DNA from: Betaproteobacteria bacterium
GTDB lineage: Bacteria; Pseudomonadota; Gammaproteobacteria; Burkholderiales; Usitatibacteraceae
Assembly: GCA_016709665.1 (NCBI GenBank)
Contig: JADJMI010000003.1
Location: 124,001-188,000, forward strand
Length of the DNA: 64,000 bases
Reading direction: 5' to 3'
Below are positions 9,367 to 17,148 of the stretch, one piece after another (within the stretch, counting starts at the first letter, position 1; every line of letters starts with the position of its first letter). A model generated the notes under the pieces. That model did no database searches. It was given only the letters and a program-made list of their open reading frames with translations, and was not told the origin of the DNA. The position numbers and the translations under genes are program-made.

Positions 9367-9423
9367 GTTTCGGTATGCATCGGCTTGACTGGCGGCAATG
9401 ACCGGAACGCTCGCCTCACGAAA
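9367..9423 (+). repeat. Direct repeat copy 2 (57 nt)
   Basis: Identical to the copy at 9305-9361; its last four bases overlap the start of the right inverted arm. Confidence 0.9.
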
Positions 9424-9434
9424 ATCATCCGCGT

Positions 9435-10259
9435 TCATCTGCGTTCATCTGCGGTTCCAGAGCCTTTTCCCGCTTCACTCCCCCCGCCTCTCTGCCGCAC
9501 TGCCTCGAACAAAGCGATCGACCCCGCGACACCTGCATTGAGAGACTCCGCCCTGCCCGGCATCGGAATCGCAGCCCTCACGCCCGCCGCGGCTTCGAGG
9601 CCGACCGAAAGTCCCGCCCCCTCGTTGCCAACCAGGAAAAGCAGCGGCCCGGTGAGGTCGAGCGCGTAGAGGCTCGCGCCCCCCTCCCCGCAAAGCGCCA
9701 CGCTCGTGCCGCCATACGACTTCACGAAGGCGAGAAGGTCCACCCCCTCGACGATGTTCACCGCGAAGTGCGCGCCCTGCCCCGCCCGCAGGACTTTCGG
9801 GCTCCAGGCGAACGCACACGTGGGCGAGAGCAGCACGTGCTCCACGCCCGCCGCCGCCGCGCTGCGAAGGAGCGTCCCGACGTTGCCCGGATCCTGCACG
9901 TCCTCGAGCGCCAGGCAGAATCGCGCCTCCGGCGGCGCGTGCCTTCCCTCGGGCGTGGGCACCACGGCCATGATCGCCGGCGGCGAGTCGAGGCCGCTCA
10001 GCGCGTCGAAGAGCCCGTCGGCGAGCTCCAGCCGTTCGCACGCGGGGGCGCGGACGAGTAGCGCGAGCGCCTGCGCGTCCTCGCGCGAGCCGTGCCGGAC
10101 GAGCAGCGCTTCCGGCACGAGCCCCGCATCCATCGCGGCCGACACGAGATGCGCGCCCTCGACGATCGACAGGCGCCGCGTCTTGCGCTCCGAGGCCTTG
10201 GTGGCGAGGCGCACGAGCGCCTTGTAGGCGGCGTTGTCGCGGGAGACGATCGTCTTCAC
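9435..10259 (-). CDS. TrmH/SpoU-family RNA 2'-O-methyltransferase
   Basis: 274 residues from the GTG at 10259, which overlaps the rnhB stop as GTGA; homology (VKTIVSRDNAAYKALVRLA) begins here, though the frame is open further upstream. The N-terminal part is the substrate-binding domain; the SPOUT methyltransferase domain shows LALEDVQDPGNVGTLLRSAA, LFLVGNEGAGLS and IPMPGRAESLNAGVAGSIA, the three SAM-binding knot motifs. It methylates ribose in rRNA or tRNA; the target nucleotide cannot be told. The last ~10 residues (KGSGTADERR) and the stop codon are encoded by the arm of the repeat at 9420-9468, so the original C-terminus was probably altered. Confidence 0.88.
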   Translation of the reverse strand: MKTIVSRDNAAYKALVRLATKASERKTRRLSIVEGAHLVSAAMDAGLVPEALLVRHGSREDAQALALLVRAPACERLELADGLFDALSGLDSPPAIMAVVPTPEGRHAPPEARFCLALEDVQDPGNVGTLLRSAAAAGVEHVLLSPTCAFAWSPKVLRAGQGAHFAVNIVEGVDLLAFVKSYGGTSVALCGEGGASLYALDLTGPLLFLVGNEGAGLSVGLEAAAGVRAAIPMPGRAESLNAGVAGSIALFEAVRQRGGGSEAGKGSGTADERR

Positions 10260-10876
10260 GGTTCGAAGGCCAGGGCGCGTCGGGAAATCGCGAGGCGCAC
10301 GGGCGCGAAACTGCGGCGGTGGATCTCGCACGGCCCGAGGCGGCCGAGCGCCTCGAGGTGCTCCGGCGTGGGATAGCCCTTGTGACTCTCGAAGCCGTAG
10401 CCCGGATACCGGGACGCCATTGCCACCATCTCGGCGTCGCGCGCGGTCTTCGCGAGGATGGAGGCCGCGGAGATCGCCGGCACGAGCCGGTCGCCCTTCA
10501 CGATGGCGCGGCAGGGCGCGGCCACGCCGGGAGGCACATGCAGGCCGTCCACCGCGACCTCGCCGGGGGCCACGCCGAGCGAGGCGATCGCCCGCGACAT
10601 CGCAAGCAGGCTCGCGCGCAGGATGTTGATCTCGTCGATCTCCGCCGGCGTCGCGATCGCCACGGCCCAGGCGAGCGCGTTGCCGCGTATCGCCTCGGCC
10701 AGCGCGGTCCGTCGCGGGGCGGAAAGCACCTTCGAATCGGCGAGCCCTTCCACCGGCCGGGCCGGATCGAGGATCACGGCCGCCGCGAAGACGCAGCCCG
10801 CGAGCGGGCCGCGCCCGGCCTCATCGACCCCGCACAGCCGCGGGCTCGCGGGCGCTGTCGAACGGCGTCGCGGCAC
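10256..10876 (-). CDS. rnhB: Ribonuclease HII
   Basis: 206 residues from a GTG start at 10876. RNase HII removes RNA from RNA-DNA hybrids and misincorporated ribonucleotides. The catalytic motif GVDEAGRGPLAG gives Asp18 and Glu19; VAVDGLHVPP supplies a further acidic residue, and SAASILAKTARD and SHKGYPTPEHL are family hallmarks. The start lies 56 bases inside the end of lpxB in another frame; no ATG/GTG/TTG nearer to the conserved core fits. It ends in a GTGA overlap with the methyltransferase gene, so translation is probably coupled along the row. Confidence 0.95.
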   Translation of the reverse strand: MPRRRSTAPASPRLCGVDEAGRGPLAGCVFAAAVILDPARPVEGLADSKVLSAPRRTALAEAIRGNALAWAVAIATPAEIDEINILRASLLAMSRAIASLGVAPGEVAVDGLHVPPGVAAPCRAIVKGDRLVPAISAASILAKTARDAEMVAMASRYPGYGFESHKGYPTPEHLEALGRLGPCEIHRRSFAPVRLAISRRALAFEP

Positions 10877-12026
10877 GGGATTCCCCGTCTCGAAGATACG
10901 GTTCGAGCGCGTCGGCGACGCGCTCGTCGTTGCCCTGGCGAAGGCTCGCGTGGATCTCGCGGTAACGCGCCTCCAGCCGCCCGCGGGCCCCCTTGTGGTC
11001 CAGCCAGTTGCCCAGGGCCTGCTCGAGGTTCTCCGCCGTCGCGTTCTCCTGCAGGAGCTCCGGCACGATGAACTCGCCGGCCAGGACGTTCGGCAGCCCC
11101 ACCCAGGGCAGGAGGGCCTTGCGCATCATGAGCCGGTAGGTGAGCCCCGGGACCCGGTAGGTGATCACCATCGGGCAGCGCGCGAGCGCCGCCTCGAGGG
11201 TGGCGGTGCCGCTCGCGACCAGGCCCACGTCCGCGGCGGTGAGCGCGAGGCGCGCGTGGCCGAAGAGGATGGTGAGCTCGAGGCCCGTCGCCTCGCGCGC
11301 GTAGAGGCGCGATTCGAAGTAGTCGCGCGTCTCGCGCGTCGCGAGGGGCACGAAGAAGCGCGCGCCGGGATGCGTCGCCGCCAGGCGCTTCGCCGTCTCG
11401 ATGTAGAGATCCGCGTGGGATTCGAGCTCGCTCATGCGGCTGCCCGGCAGCATCGCGATGGCGCTCACCGTGCGGGGCAGGCGCAGCTGCGCGCGGGCGT
11501 CCTCGCGGTCCGGGTCGAGCGGGATCTGGTCCGCGAGCGGGTGCCCGACGTACGTGGCGGCGATGCCGGCCTTCTCGTAGATCCCGGCCTCGAAAGGGAA
11601 CAGGGTGAGCACGCGATCCACGGCCCGGCCGATGGCGGGCAGGCGCTCGGCGCGCCACGCCCAGATGGAGGGGCTCACGTAGTGGATCGCCGGGATGCCC
11701 GCGCGCTTCACGCGCGCCTCGAGCGCGAGGTTGAAATCCGGGGCGTCGATGCCGATGAAAAGGCTCGGGCGCTCCGCGATCGCTCGCGCGGCCACGCGCG
11801 AACGCATGCGCAGGAGCTCCGGCAGGCTTTTCACCACCTCGACATAGCCGCGCACCGAGAGCTTTTCCATCGGCTCCCAGCTCGTGGCGCCCTCGGCGCG
11901 CATCTTCGGGCCGCAGATGCCCTCGAACCGGCAATCGGGATGGCGGGCCTTCACCGCCCGGATGAGCGCGGCCCCCAGCAGGTCGCCCGAGGCTTCGCCC
12001 GCGACGATGACGACGCGGCGGGTCAT
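10821..12026 (-). CDS. lpxB: Lipid-A-disaccharide synthase
   Basis: 401 residues. The enzyme joins UDP-2,3-diacylglucosamine and 2,3-diacylglucosamine-1-phosphate to make the lipid A disaccharide at the inner membrane. The N-terminus VIVAGEASGDLLGAALIRA and the segments HYVSPSIWAWRAER and VGLVASGTATLEAALARCPM are hallmark LpxB (GT19) sequences. Length is normal. It follows lpxA by about 28 bases in the classic lpxD-fabZ-lpxA-lpxB order. Confidence 0.97.
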   Translation of the reverse strand: MTRRVVIVAGEASGDLLGAALIRAVKARHPDCRFEGICGPKMRAEGATSWEPMEKLSVRGYVEVVKSLPELLRMRSRVAARAIAERPSLFIGIDAPDFNLALEARVKRAGIPAIHYVSPSIWAWRAERLPAIGRAVDRVLTLFPFEAGIYEKAGIAATYVGHPLADQIPLDPDREDARAQLRLPRTVSAIAMLPGSRMSELESHADLYIETAKRLAATHPGARFFVPLATRETRDYFESRLYAREATGLELTILFGHARLALTAADVGLVASGTATLEAALARCPMVITYRVPGLTYRLMMRKALLPWVGLPNVLAGEFIVPELLQENATAENLEQALGNWLDHKGARGRLEARYREIHASLRQGNDERVADALEPYLRDGESRAATPFDSAREPAAVRGR

Positions 12027-12054
12027 GCCGGGCTACCGGGGTCGCCTGGCACGG

Positions 12055-12831
12055 CTACCGGACGATGCCGCGGGTGGAGGTGGCGAGGAAATCGGCCAGC
12101 GCCTTCACCTCCGGCGAACCGGCAGCCTGGCGCTCCAGTTCCGCCTTCGCCTCCGCGAAGCCGAGCCCGGACTTGTAGAGCGTCCTGTAGGCCCGCTTGA
12201 TGGCGGCGATGCCCTCGGGCGTGTAACCGCGGCGCTTGAGGCCTTCGCTGTTGATGCCGTGCGGCGCGCAGGGGTGGCCGGCCACGGTGACGTAGGTGGG
12301 CACGTCCTGCAGGATCACGGAGGAGACCCCCGCCATCACGTGCGCGCCCACCCGCACGAACTGGTGCACGCCGGTGAAGCCGCCGAGCACCGTGTGGTCG
12401 CCGATCCAGACGTGCCCGGCGAGCGTGGCATGGTTGGCGAACACGGTGTGGTTCCCGACCACGCAGTCGTGGGCGATGTGGCAGTAGGCCATGATCCAGT
12501 TGTCGCTGCCGACCGTGGTCTCGCCGCGGTCCTGCGCCGTGCCGCGGTTGAGCGAGCAGTACTCGCGGATGGTGTTGCGGTCGCCGATGACGAGCCGCGT
12601 GGGTTCTCCCCGGTACTTCTTGTCCTGGTTGGCCTCGCCGATCGAGCAGAAGTGGAAGATGCGGTTCTCGCGCCCGATGACCGTGTGGCCCGTGACCACG
12701 CAGTGCGCGCCGATCGTGGTGCCCTCGCCGATCTCGACGTCGCCGTCGATCACCGAGTACGGGCCCACGCGCACGCCCGCCGCGAGCTTCGCGCGCGGGT
12801 CGACCAGGGCGGTCGGGTGGATCGCGTTCAC
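12055..12831 (-). CDS. lpxA: UDP-N-acetylglucosamine acyltransferase
   Basis: 258 residues from the GTG at 12831, overlapping the fabZ stop as GTGA. First step of lipid A synthesis: transfer of a 3-hydroxyacyl chain from ACP to UDP-GlcNAc. The protein is a left-handed beta-helix of hexapeptide repeats (e.g. VGPYSVIDGDVEIGEGTTIG) with the catalytic-His segment FANHATLAGHVWIG and a helical C-terminal domain starting about residue 190. Although the frame stays open upstream through fabZ, homology starts at VNAIHPTALVDPRAKL. Confidence 0.97.
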   Translation of the reverse strand: MNAIHPTALVDPRAKLAAGVRVGPYSVIDGDVEIGEGTTIGAHCVVTGHTVIGRENRIFHFCSIGEANQDKKYRGEPTRLVIGDRNTIREYCSLNRGTAQDRGETTVGSDNWIMAYCHIAHDCVVGNHTVFANHATLAGHVWIGDHTVLGGFTGVHQFVRVGAHVMAGVSSVILQDVPTYVTVAGHPCAPHGINSEGLKRRGYTPEGIAAIKRAYRTLYKSGLGFAEAKAELERQAAGSPEVKALADFLATSTRGIVR

Positions 12832-13283
12832 GGGGATACGGCCACCGGGCGCAGGGCGCAGAGGAGCTCGGCCTCCGAGACGACGTCCCCGCCCACGCGC
12901 GCCACGGCCTTGAACTTGCCCATGCCGCGGGAGAGCCGCAGCTGCTCGACCTCGAAGACGAGCTGGTCGCCGGGGCGCACGGGGCGCTTGAAGCGCGCGC
13001 CGTCGATGCCGACGAAGTAGTAGACGCTCGAGCCGTCGTCCTTCTGCCCGAGCGAGAGCAGGCCGAGCATCGCGGCCGACTGCGCCATCGCCTCGATGAT
13101 GAGCACGCCCGGCATCACCGCGTAGTGCGGGAAATGCCCCTGGAAGAAGGGTTCGTTGGCGGACACGTTCTTGAGCGCCACGATGCGCTTGTTCGCCTCC
13201 CACTCGAGCACGCGGTCGATGAGCAGGAACGGGTAGCGGTGGGGCAGGTACTGCTTGATTTCCTCAATCGTCATCGGTTCCAT
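12828..13283 (-). CDS. fabZ: 3-hydroxyacyl-[ACP] dehydratase
   Basis: 151 residues starting at the ATG at 13283 (MEPMTIEEIKQYLPHR), chosen because AGGGA stands about 8 bases before it; an ATG three codons later is possible. The hot-dog fold dehydratase makes trans-2-enoyl-ACP in fatty acid synthesis. Catalytic residues are visible: His50 in GHFPHYAVMPGV and Glu64 in LIIEAMAQ. The start overlaps the end of lpxD by 20 bases, and the stop overlaps lpxA by GTGA, so it is co-translated with lipid A enzymes that use its substrate pool. Confidence 0.96.
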   Translation of the reverse strand: MEPMTIEEIKQYLPHRYPFLLIDRVLEWEANKRIVALKNVSANEPFFQGHFPHYAVMPGVLIIEAMAQSAAMLGLLSLGQKDDGSSVYYFVGIDGARFKRPVRPGDQLVFEVEQLRLSRGMGKFKAVARVGGDVVSEAELLCALRPVAVSP

Positions 13284-14307
13284 GGTCTTTTCCCTGGCGT
13301 GAGGCGGCGCGCGCTTCGCGCGCGATGCGGTCGAGGTGGCGGAGGTGGGCGGCATTGCGCAGCCAGTCGGCGTGCGCCATGAACGGGGTGCCGGAGGTGT
13401 ACGTCCCGGGTTCGGTGATCGATTTGGTGACGAGCGTCATGCCCGAGACCGTGACGCCGTCGCAGACGCTCAGGTGGCCGATGATGCCGACGCCGCCGCC
13501 GATGAGGCAGTGCCGGCCGATCGTCGTGCTGCCGGCGATGCCCGCGCAGCCCGCGATCACGGTGTGCGCCCCGACGCGGCAGTTGTGCGCGATCTGGATC
13601 TGGTTGTCGAGCTTCACGCCGTCCTCCACGACGGTGTCGCCCAGCGCGCCGCGGTCGATGGTGGTGTTCGCGCCCACCTCGACGTCGTCGCCCAGCACCG
13701 CGCGGCCCACCTGGGGAATCTTCACCCAGGCACCGCCGTCGGGCGCCATGCCGAAGCCGTCCGCGCCGATCACGCTGCCCGCGTGCAGGATGCCGCGCGC
13801 GCCCACCACGCAGCCGTGGTACACGGTGACGCGCGGGTGCAGGAACGTGTCGTCGCCGATCGACGCGCCCTCGCCCACGAACGAGCCCGCGCCGATGGTC
13901 GCGCGCTCGCCCACCGTGGCGCCGGCCTCGACGACGGCGAAGGGTCCCACGCAGGCGCTCGCGGCGACCCGGGCCGCCGGATCGACCGCGGCAGCCGGGT
14001 GGATGCCCGCCACGACCGGCTTCGCGGGATGGAACAGCGCGACGGCGCGGGCGTAGTAGGCGTAGGGGTTGGCGGCGACGATGCGCGGCAGCGACGTGGC
14101 GTCGCGGTCCTTCGGGCCGACGACGACGGCGGCGGCGCGGGTGCCGGCGAGCCGCGAGCGGAATTTCGGGTTGGCGAGGAACGTGAGCTGGCCGGGACCC
14201 GCCTCGTCGAGGGAGGCGATGCCCGTGAGGGGCGCTTCGCCCTCGCCCACGACCTCGCCGCCGAGTCGCTCGGTGATTTCCCGAAGGGTGAGTCGCGGCG
14301 TGGCCAA
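13264..14307 (-). CDS. lpxD: UDP-3-O-acylglucosamine N-acyltransferase
   Basis: 347 residues if started at the TTG at 14307 (MATPRLTLREITERLGG), which has a strong GGAGGA seven bases upstream; no ATG or GTG fits and a CTG two codons earlier is less well placed. The enzyme adds the N-linked 3-hydroxyacyl chain in lipid A synthesis. Order: N-terminal uridine-binding domain (~1-100), left-handed hexapeptide beta-helix, C-terminal helix. The catalytic-His motif KLDNQIQIAHNCRVG and the following GIAGSTTIGRHCLIGG are clear. Confidence 0.95.
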   Translation of the reverse strand: MATPRLTLREITERLGGEVVGEGEAPLTGIASLDEAGPGQLTFLANPKFRSRLAGTRAAAVVVGPKDRDATSLPRIVAANPYAYYARAVALFHPAKPVVAGIHPAAAVDPAARVAASACVGPFAVVEAGATVGERATIGAGSFVGEGASIGDDTFLHPRVTVYHGCVVGARGILHAGSVIGADGFGMAPDGGAWVKIPQVGRAVLGDDVEVGANTTIDRGALGDTVVEDGVKLDNQIQIAHNCRVGAHTVIAGCAGIAGSTTIGRHCLIGGGVGIIGHLSVCDGVTVSGMTLVTKSITEPGTYTSGTPFMAHADWLRNAAHLRHLDRIAREARAASRQGKDHGTDDD

Positions 14308-14327
14308 GGGCAGTTCCTCCGCGCCGG

Positions 14328-14825
14328 CTACTTGTCGGCCAGCGCCTTGATGACCTTGTCCGTGATGTCGATGCGGCTGCTCGCGAACACGGCCTCCTGC
14401 ACGACCAGGTCGAACTTCTCGGTCTCGGCGATCTGGTTGATCGCGCGCGTGGCGCGCTCCTGGACCTGCGCGAGCTCCTCGTTGCGGCGCAGGTTCAGGT
14501 CCTCGCGGATCTCGCGCTGCAGGCGCTGGAAGTTGCGGCTCACGTCGGCGAGGATTCGTTCCTTCTCGCGTCGCTGGGCCTCGGGGAGCGTCACGCTGTC
14601 CTTTTCGAGCTCGACCTGCAGGTCGCGGCCCTGCTTCTCGAGCTTGGCGAGTTCCGCGTTGCGCGAAGCGAATTCGCGCTCGAGCTTCTGCTGGGCGCGC
14701 TTGGCGGGCCCCGCCTCGCGGAAGACGCGCTCGGTGTTGACGAAGCCGATCTTGAGGGCCTGCGCGTGCGCCGCTCCCGTGCCGATGGCGGTGAGCGCGG
14801 CCGCGATGGCGATTCGCCAATTCAT
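14328..14825 (-). CDS. ompH: Periplasmic chaperone OmpH/Skp
   Basis: 165 residues with a signal peptide (~1-22, AAHAQA). The mature protein starts ALKIGFVNTERVFREAGPAK, the typical Skp N-terminal strand, then a long charged coiled coil (about residues 40-130). Skp trimers hold unfolded outer-membrane proteins for delivery to BamA, whose gene lies just upstream in the same row. It precedes lpxD by about 20 bases. Confidence 0.93.
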   Translation of the reverse strand: MNWRIAIAAALTAIGTGAAHAQALKIGFVNTERVFREAGPAKRAQQKLEREFASRNAELAKLEKQGRDLQVELEKDSVTLPEAQRREKERILADVSRNFQRLQREIREDLNLRRNEELAQVQERATRAINQIAETEKFDLVVQEAVFASSRIDITDKVIKALADK

Positions 14826-14846
14826 CGTCGTCCTCCCTCGCCGGTG

Positions 14847-17141
14847 CTAGAAGATCCGGCCGAGCTGGAACTGGAACCGCTCGATCTTGTCGCCGTCCTG
14901 GCTCTTGATGGGCTGGCCGTAGGAGAACTTGAGCGGGCCCACGGGGGAATCCCAGCTCACGGCGAGGCCGACGGCCGCGCGGATGTCCGAGGCGCTCACC
15001 TTCTGGCCGACGCCCCAGACGTTGCCCGCGTCGAGGAAGGCCGACAGGCGCACGCTCTTGTCCTTGTTGCCCGGCATCGGGAAGAGGACTTCGAAGTTGC
15101 CGACCGCGCGCCGGTCGCCGCCGAGCACGTCGCCGTTGATGTCGCGGGGCCCCAGCGAGGCCGTCTCGAAGGCTCGGACCGAGCCCACGCCGCCGGCGTA
15201 GAAGTTCTTGAAGAACGGCAGGGGCTTGCCGCCGTAGCCGTCCGCGTAGCCGAGCTCGCCGTTCACCAGGAACGTGAGCCAGGGCAGGCGCTCGCTCGTC
15301 CACAGGAACTGCTGCTGCAGCGACAGGCGGTAGTACTGCAGGTCGCCCGGCGGGATGCCGATTTCCAGCCCGATGTCCGTGAGGCGCCCCTTGGTCGGGT
15401 AGACGAGGCTGTCGCGCGTGTCGCGGGCGTAGCCGATGGTGGTGCGCAGCGTGTTCGTGATCTCGCCGAACTGGTTCACGAAGTCCAGGTAGCGCGGCGG
15501 GGAGACCGACGGGTCGAGCTGCAGCTCGGTGCGCTCGCCGGCGAGGCCCAGGCGGATCGTGTCGAACTCCGTGAGCGGGATGCCGAAGGTGGCGCCCAGG
15601 CCCGTGGTCGTCGTCTTGTAGGTCGAGACGGAAAGGGTCTCGGTGTCCACGTCGCGGCGGTAGAGGTCCCAGCCCAGGGCGACGCCGTCCGGCGTCCAGT
15701 ACGGGTTCACGTACGAGAGGCTGTAGACCTTGTTCACCGAGCCGCTGTTCACCTGGAACGCGAGCTGGTTGCCCGAGCCGAAGATGTTGCCCTGCGAGAT
15801 CGAGGCCTGCAGCGTGAGGTTGTCGGCCTGGGAATAGCCCACGCCGAAGTTGAGGCTGCCCGTGTTGCGCTCGGTGACGGTGATGTTCACGTCGACCTGG
15901 TCCTGCGTGCCCGGGACGGCCGGCGTCTCGATGTTCACGTCGGCGAAGAAACCGGTGCGCTGCAGGCGCTCCTTGGAGCGGGCGATGCGCTCGAGCGAGT
16001 ACCACGAGGACTCGAGCTGGCGCAGCTCCCGGCGGACGACCTCGTCCTTGGTCTTGGAGTTGCCCACGACGTTCACGCGGCGCACGTACACCCGGCGGCC
16101 CGGGTCCACGAGCATCGTGAAGCTGGCCACGCGCTTCTCGCGGTCGAGGTCCGGCACCGGGTTCACGTTGGCGAAGGAGTAGCCGTCGTTGCCCAGGCGG
16201 TCCGTCACGCGCTTCACGCTGTCGACGATCTTCTCGCGCGAGAAGGTGTCCCCGCTCTTGAGCGAGACTAGGCTTCGCAGCTCGCTCTCGGCCACGATCA
16301 GCTCGCCGGCGAACTTGATGTCGCCCATCTTGTAGACCGGGCCCTCGGTGATCGCGATGGTGATGTAGATCTTCTCGCGGTCCGGGGTGATCGACACCTG
16401 CGTCGAGTCGATGTTGAACTCGAGGTAGCCGCGGTTCAGGTACCAGGAGCGCAGCGACTCGAGGTCCGCCGTGAGCTTCTGCTTGGAGTACTGGTCGTCC
16501 TTCGTGAACCAGGTGAGCCAGCCCGGCGTGGTGAGCTGCATCTCCTTCAGGAGCTGCTTCTCGGTGTAGTCCTTCGCGCCGATGATGTTGATGTCGGCGA
16601 TGCGCGTGATCTCGCCTTCCTCGATGTCGAACTTGAGGGCGACGCGGTTCCTCTCGAGGGGCGTGACCGTGATGGTGATCTTGGAGGCGTAGAAGCCGCG
16701 CGAGGTGTACTGGCGCTTGAGCTCCTTCTCCGCGCGGTCGAGGATCGACTTGTCGAAGATCTTGGATTCCTGGATGCCGGCCTGCTTGAGGCCGTCCTTC
16801 AGGTTGTCCTTGGAGAATTCCTTGGCGCCCTCGATGTCGATCTGGGCGATGGCGGGCCGCTCCTGCACGAAGACGATGAGCACGTCCCCGTCGGCCTCCA
16901 GGCGCACGTCGGAGTAGAAGCCCGTGGCGTAGAGGGCCTTGATGGCGGCCGTGGCCTTGTCGTCGTCGATGCGCTCGCCGACCTTGACCGGCAGGTAGGT
17001 GAAGACCGTGCCCGCTTCGGTGCGCTGGACGCCCTCGACGCGGATGTCCTTCACGACGAACGGCTGGATGGCGAAGGCCGGGAGGCTCGCGGTGAGCGCG
17101 CAGGCGACGGCGAGGCGGAGGCGGGTGAGGCGGGAAGGCAT
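14847..17141 (-). CDS. bamA: Outer membrane protein assembly factor BamA
   Basis: 764 residues: signal peptide (~1-24), five POTRA domains (~25-425), then a 16-strand barrel ending FQFQLGRIF. BamA inserts beta-barrel proteins into the outer membrane. The loop-6 motif usually written VRGF/Y appears as VRAF (Val654-Phe657, in GSVRAFETASLGPRD): the Arg is kept but the Gly is Ala. The rest, including GGDRRAVGNFEVLFPMP, is standard. It lies between rseP (8-base gap) and ompH, the canonical arrangement. Confidence 0.97.
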   Translation of the reverse strand: MPSRLTRLRLAVACALTASLPAFAIQPFVVKDIRVEGVQRTEAGTVFTYLPVKVGERIDDDKATAAIKALYATGFYSDVRLEADGDVLIVFVQERPAIAQIDIEGAKEFSKDNLKDGLKQAGIQESKIFDKSILDRAEKELKRQYTSRGFYASKITITVTPLERNRVALKFDIEEGEITRIADINIIGAKDYTEKQLLKEMQLTTPGWLTWFTKDDQYSKQKLTADLESLRSWYLNRGYLEFNIDSTQVSITPDREKIYITIAITEGPVYKMGDIKFAGELIVAESELRSLVSLKSGDTFSREKIVDSVKRVTDRLGNDGYSFANVNPVPDLDREKRVASFTMLVDPGRRVYVRRVNVVGNSKTKDEVVRRELRQLESSWYSLERIARSKERLQRTGFFADVNIETPAVPGTQDQVDVNITVTERNTGSLNFGVGYSQADNLTLQASISQGNIFGSGNQLAFQVNSGSVNKVYSLSYVNPYWTPDGVALGWDLYRRDVDTETLSVSTYKTTTTGLGATFGIPLTEFDTIRLGLAGERTELQLDPSVSPPRYLDFVNQFGEITNTLRTTIGYARDTRDSLVYPTKGRLTDIGLEIGIPPGDLQYYRLSLQQQFLWTSERLPWLTFLVNGELGYADGYGGKPLPFFKNFYAGGVGSVRAFETASLGPRDINGDVLGGDRRAVGNFEVLFPMPGNKDKSVRLSAFLDAGNVWGVGQKVSASDIRAAVGLAVSWDSPVGPLKFSYGQPIKSQDGDKIERFQFQLGRIF

Positions 17142-17148
17142 CAGGGGA

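Larger units (their letters stand above)
9238..9468. repeat. Inverted-repeat element enclosing a two-copy direct repeat
   Basis: The left arm (9238-9286) and right arm (9420-9468) are 49-nt near-perfect inverted complements with about two mismatches; each carries repeats of the 10-mer AACGCAGATG or its complement. Between them lie two identical 57-nt copies (see separate entries), period 62. The layout resembles a small non-autonomous mobile element or a REP/MITE-like repeat. No transposase or long coding frame is inside. It fills the gap between yhhQ and the TrmH-family gene and supplies the end of the latter. Confidence 0.85.

Noticed and set aside
9305..9423. Two-copy direct repeat as a CRISPR array
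   Set aside because: Repeats are 57 nt with a 5-nt spacer and only two copies; no cas genes are near.
9226..9438. Small reverse-strand frame of 70 codons inside the repeat element
   Set aside because: It consists entirely of repeat sequence and has no RBS; similar spurious frames are expected wherever this repeat occurs.
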